Both the position numbers and the translations under genes were made by a program. Below the pieces are notes generated by a model that had not been told where the DNA came from, searched no databases, and saw only the letters and a list, made by a program, of their open reading frames with translations. DNA of 64,000 bases from CAZAYP01 sp964489425 [NCBI: uncultured Verrucomicrobiota bacterium] (lineage in GTDB: Bacteria > Verrucomicrobiota > Kiritimatiellia > RZYC01): contig CAZAYP010000006.1 of assembly GCA_964489425.1 (NCBI GenBank), positions 52,364-116,363 on the forward strand. Reading direction: 5' to 3'. The first letter of the stretch is position 1. Each line of letters starts with the position of its first letter. Below are positions 62,769 to 64,000 of the stretch, one piece after another.

Positions 62769-64000
62769 ATGCTGATCTATTTCATATGTCCCCAGTGCCA
62801 GTCCAAGCTGGAGGTTGACGCGGCCGCCGCGGAGACGGCGATCGTGTGCCCCAACTGCCAGGGCGCGGTCACCGTGCCGGCCAAGCGCGTCGGCCAAGGG
62901 CTGACCATCGGCGGGTTCCGCATCCTGGGCCTGCTGGGCAAGGGTGGCATGGGGGAGGTTTACCTCGCGCGCCAGATCTCCATGGAGCGCGAGGTGGCGC
63001 TCAAGATCCTGCCCACCCAGCTGGTCCACCAGCGCATCCTCGTGGACCGCTTCATGAACGAGGTGCGCATGGCCGCGCGCCTGGAGCACCCCAACATCGT
63101 CACGGCGTACGAGGCCGGCGAGGACGAGGGCGTCCTGTACCTGGCCATGTCCTACGTCAAGGGCGAGACCCTGGCCGACCGCCTGGCCCGCGCCGGCGCC
63201 ATGCCGCAACCCGAGGCGCTGGCGATCCTCCGCAAGCTGGCCGTGGCCCTGGCGTACGCCTGGAGCGAGCACAAGATCCTGCACCGCGACATCAAGCCGT
63301 CCAACATCATGATCGATAAAAACGGCGAACCGCGGCTGCTCGACATGGGCGTGTCCATATCGCTCGAGGAGGGCGCGGTCGCCCCGGACATGATCCTGGG
63401 CACGCCGAACTACATGAGCCCCGAGCAGTCCCAGGGCCGCCAGCCCCTGGATTTCCGGGCCGACATGTACTCGCTCGGCATGACCCTGTACCACATGCTC
63501 ACCGGCGAGGTGCCGTTCCGCGGCGGCAACGTCACCGAGATCCTGCGCCGCCAGGCGTCCGAGCCGCTGGCCAATCCCCGCGACTACAACCCCAGCGTGA
63601 CCGACGCCTGCGTGGACCTGCTGGAGATCATGCTGGCCAAGCAGCCGGACGCCCGGCACGCCACCTGGGAAGACCTGGTGGCCGACCTGGACCGGCTGCT
63701 GGAAGGCCAGCCGCCCACCGCCCGCAAAAGCGCGCCGGGGGAGTCCACCCTCATGCGGGATCTGCCCCGCAAAATGATCCTCAAGCTGGATCCGCGCCCC
63801 GCCGCCCCGCCGCCCTTGCCGTCGTCCCGCCGCCGCGTGGCGTGGCTGCTGCTGGTACTGCTGCTGGTGTTGCTGTGGGGTCTGTTTGCCCTGATGACCC
63901 GGCGCGGGACGGCGCCCGCCCAGCGGGCCGCCACGGCGCCAGCGCCCACCCCCGCCGCCACGCTGCCCGCCGCCGCGGCCGCGCCACCGGCGCCTGAACC
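62769..64000 (+). CDS. Ser/Thr protein kinase with N-terminal zinc ribbon (3' end outside window)
   Basis: The frame runs open from the ATG at 62769 to the window edge, about 410 residues. A zinc ribbon (Cys7, Cys10, Cys27, Cys30) precedes a eukaryotic-type kinase domain. That domain has the glycine loop LGKGGMGEVYLA, Lys79 (VALKILP), the catalytic loop HRDIKPSNIM with Asp174, DMG in place of DFG at Asp192, and GTPNYMSPEQSQG. A Pro-rich linker and one membrane helix (about 365-385, LLLVLLLVLLWGLFALM) follow, so the sensor part would be extracytoplasmic and lies beyond the window. It starts 24 bases after the lipoprotein gene and may share its transcript. Confidence 0.9.
   Translation, partial: MLIYFICPQCQSKLEVDAAAAETAIVCPNCQGAVTVPAKRVGQGLTIGGFRILGLLGKGGMGEVYLARQISMEREVALKILPTQLVHQRILVDRFMNEVRMAARLEHPNIVTAYEAGEDEGVLYLAMSYVKGETLADRLARAGAMPQPEALAILRKLAVALAYAWSEHKILHRDIKPSNIMIDKNGEPRLLDMGVSISLEEGAVAPDMILGTPNYMSPEQSQGRQPLDFRADMYSLGMTLYHMLTGEVPFRGGNVTEILRRQASEPLANPRDYNPSVTDACVDLLEIMLAKQPDARHATWEDLVADLDRLLEGQPPTARKSAPGESTLMRDLPRKMILKLDPRPAAPPPLPSSRRRVAWLLLVLLLVLLWGLFALMTRRGTAPAQRAATAPAPTPAATLPAAAAAPPAPE

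Overview
The window is high-GC DNA from a Gram-negative bacterium. Outer-membrane parts are present (TolC-like lipoprotein, OmpH/Skp-like chaperone, a porin-like beta-barrel). So are very large secreted proteins built of lamin-tail, CotH, parallel beta-helix, CARDB and carboxypeptidase-regulatory domains, and an McsA-McsB-ClpC arginine-phosphorylation operon. This mix, with DUF2723-TPR proteins and zinc-ribbon Ser/Thr kinases, fits the Verrucomicrobiota/PVC group best, perhaps Kiritimatiellota. That placement is inference from gene content, with no marker phylogeny behind it. Layout: 1-561 (minus) is an MNT-HEPN toxin-antitoxin pair cut by the window edge. 562-1234 holds no gene but has a strong orphan hairpin terminator and a 27-bp perfect inverted repeat. 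1235-12049 (plus) is a tightly coupled six-gene operon: lamin-tail/CotH surface protein, small secreted protein, VTC-type polyphosphate polymerase, DUF4956 membrane protein, HlyD-type adaptor and TolC-type outer-membrane lipoprotein. It is the best candidate here for an undescribed system. 12050-13146 is degenerate spacer with an ORF6N-domain remnant, a small basic ORF and repeat elements. 13147-17421 carries gcvT and a family-2 glycosyltransferase (minus), then hicBA, trmB and an outer-membrane barrel protein (plus). 17445-24848 (minus) reads ompH, xerD, rnc and a 1675-residue beta-helix protein. 25032-36284 (plus) is one 3750-residue secreted protein with five 780-bp repeats, two of them sharing 638 identical bases. 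36377-38349 holds a FitAB-type toxin-antitoxin with a palindromic operator and an L,D-transpeptidase lipoprotein. 38354-40558 (minus) is a Na/phosphate cotransporter with a clear promoter. 40717-48439 (plus) has a response regulator and an envelope-glycan cluster: DUF2723-TPR glycosyltransferase, acyl-ACP thioesterase, SGNH hydrolase, GT2 and GT4. 48456-60206 (minus) runs ilvE, mcsA, mcsB, clpC, TMEM43-like, DUF503, recN, murA and a CHASE2 adenylate cyclase. 60393-64000 (plus) holds a small secreted protein, a flavodoxin-fold oxidoreductase, a lipoprotein and a Ser/Thr kinase running off the end. The genes fall into three working groups: envelope building and surface display (CotH operon, giant beta-helix proteins, glycosyltransferases, L,D-transpeptidase, MurA, OmpH); phosphate and polyphosphate handling (VTC, DUF4956, Na/Pi transporter); and protein quality control with signalling (McsAB-ClpC, response regulator, cyclase, kinase). 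Three toxin-antitoxin modules sit at boundaries between blocks. No tRNA, rRNA, CRISPR array, complete insertion sequence or prophage was seen.
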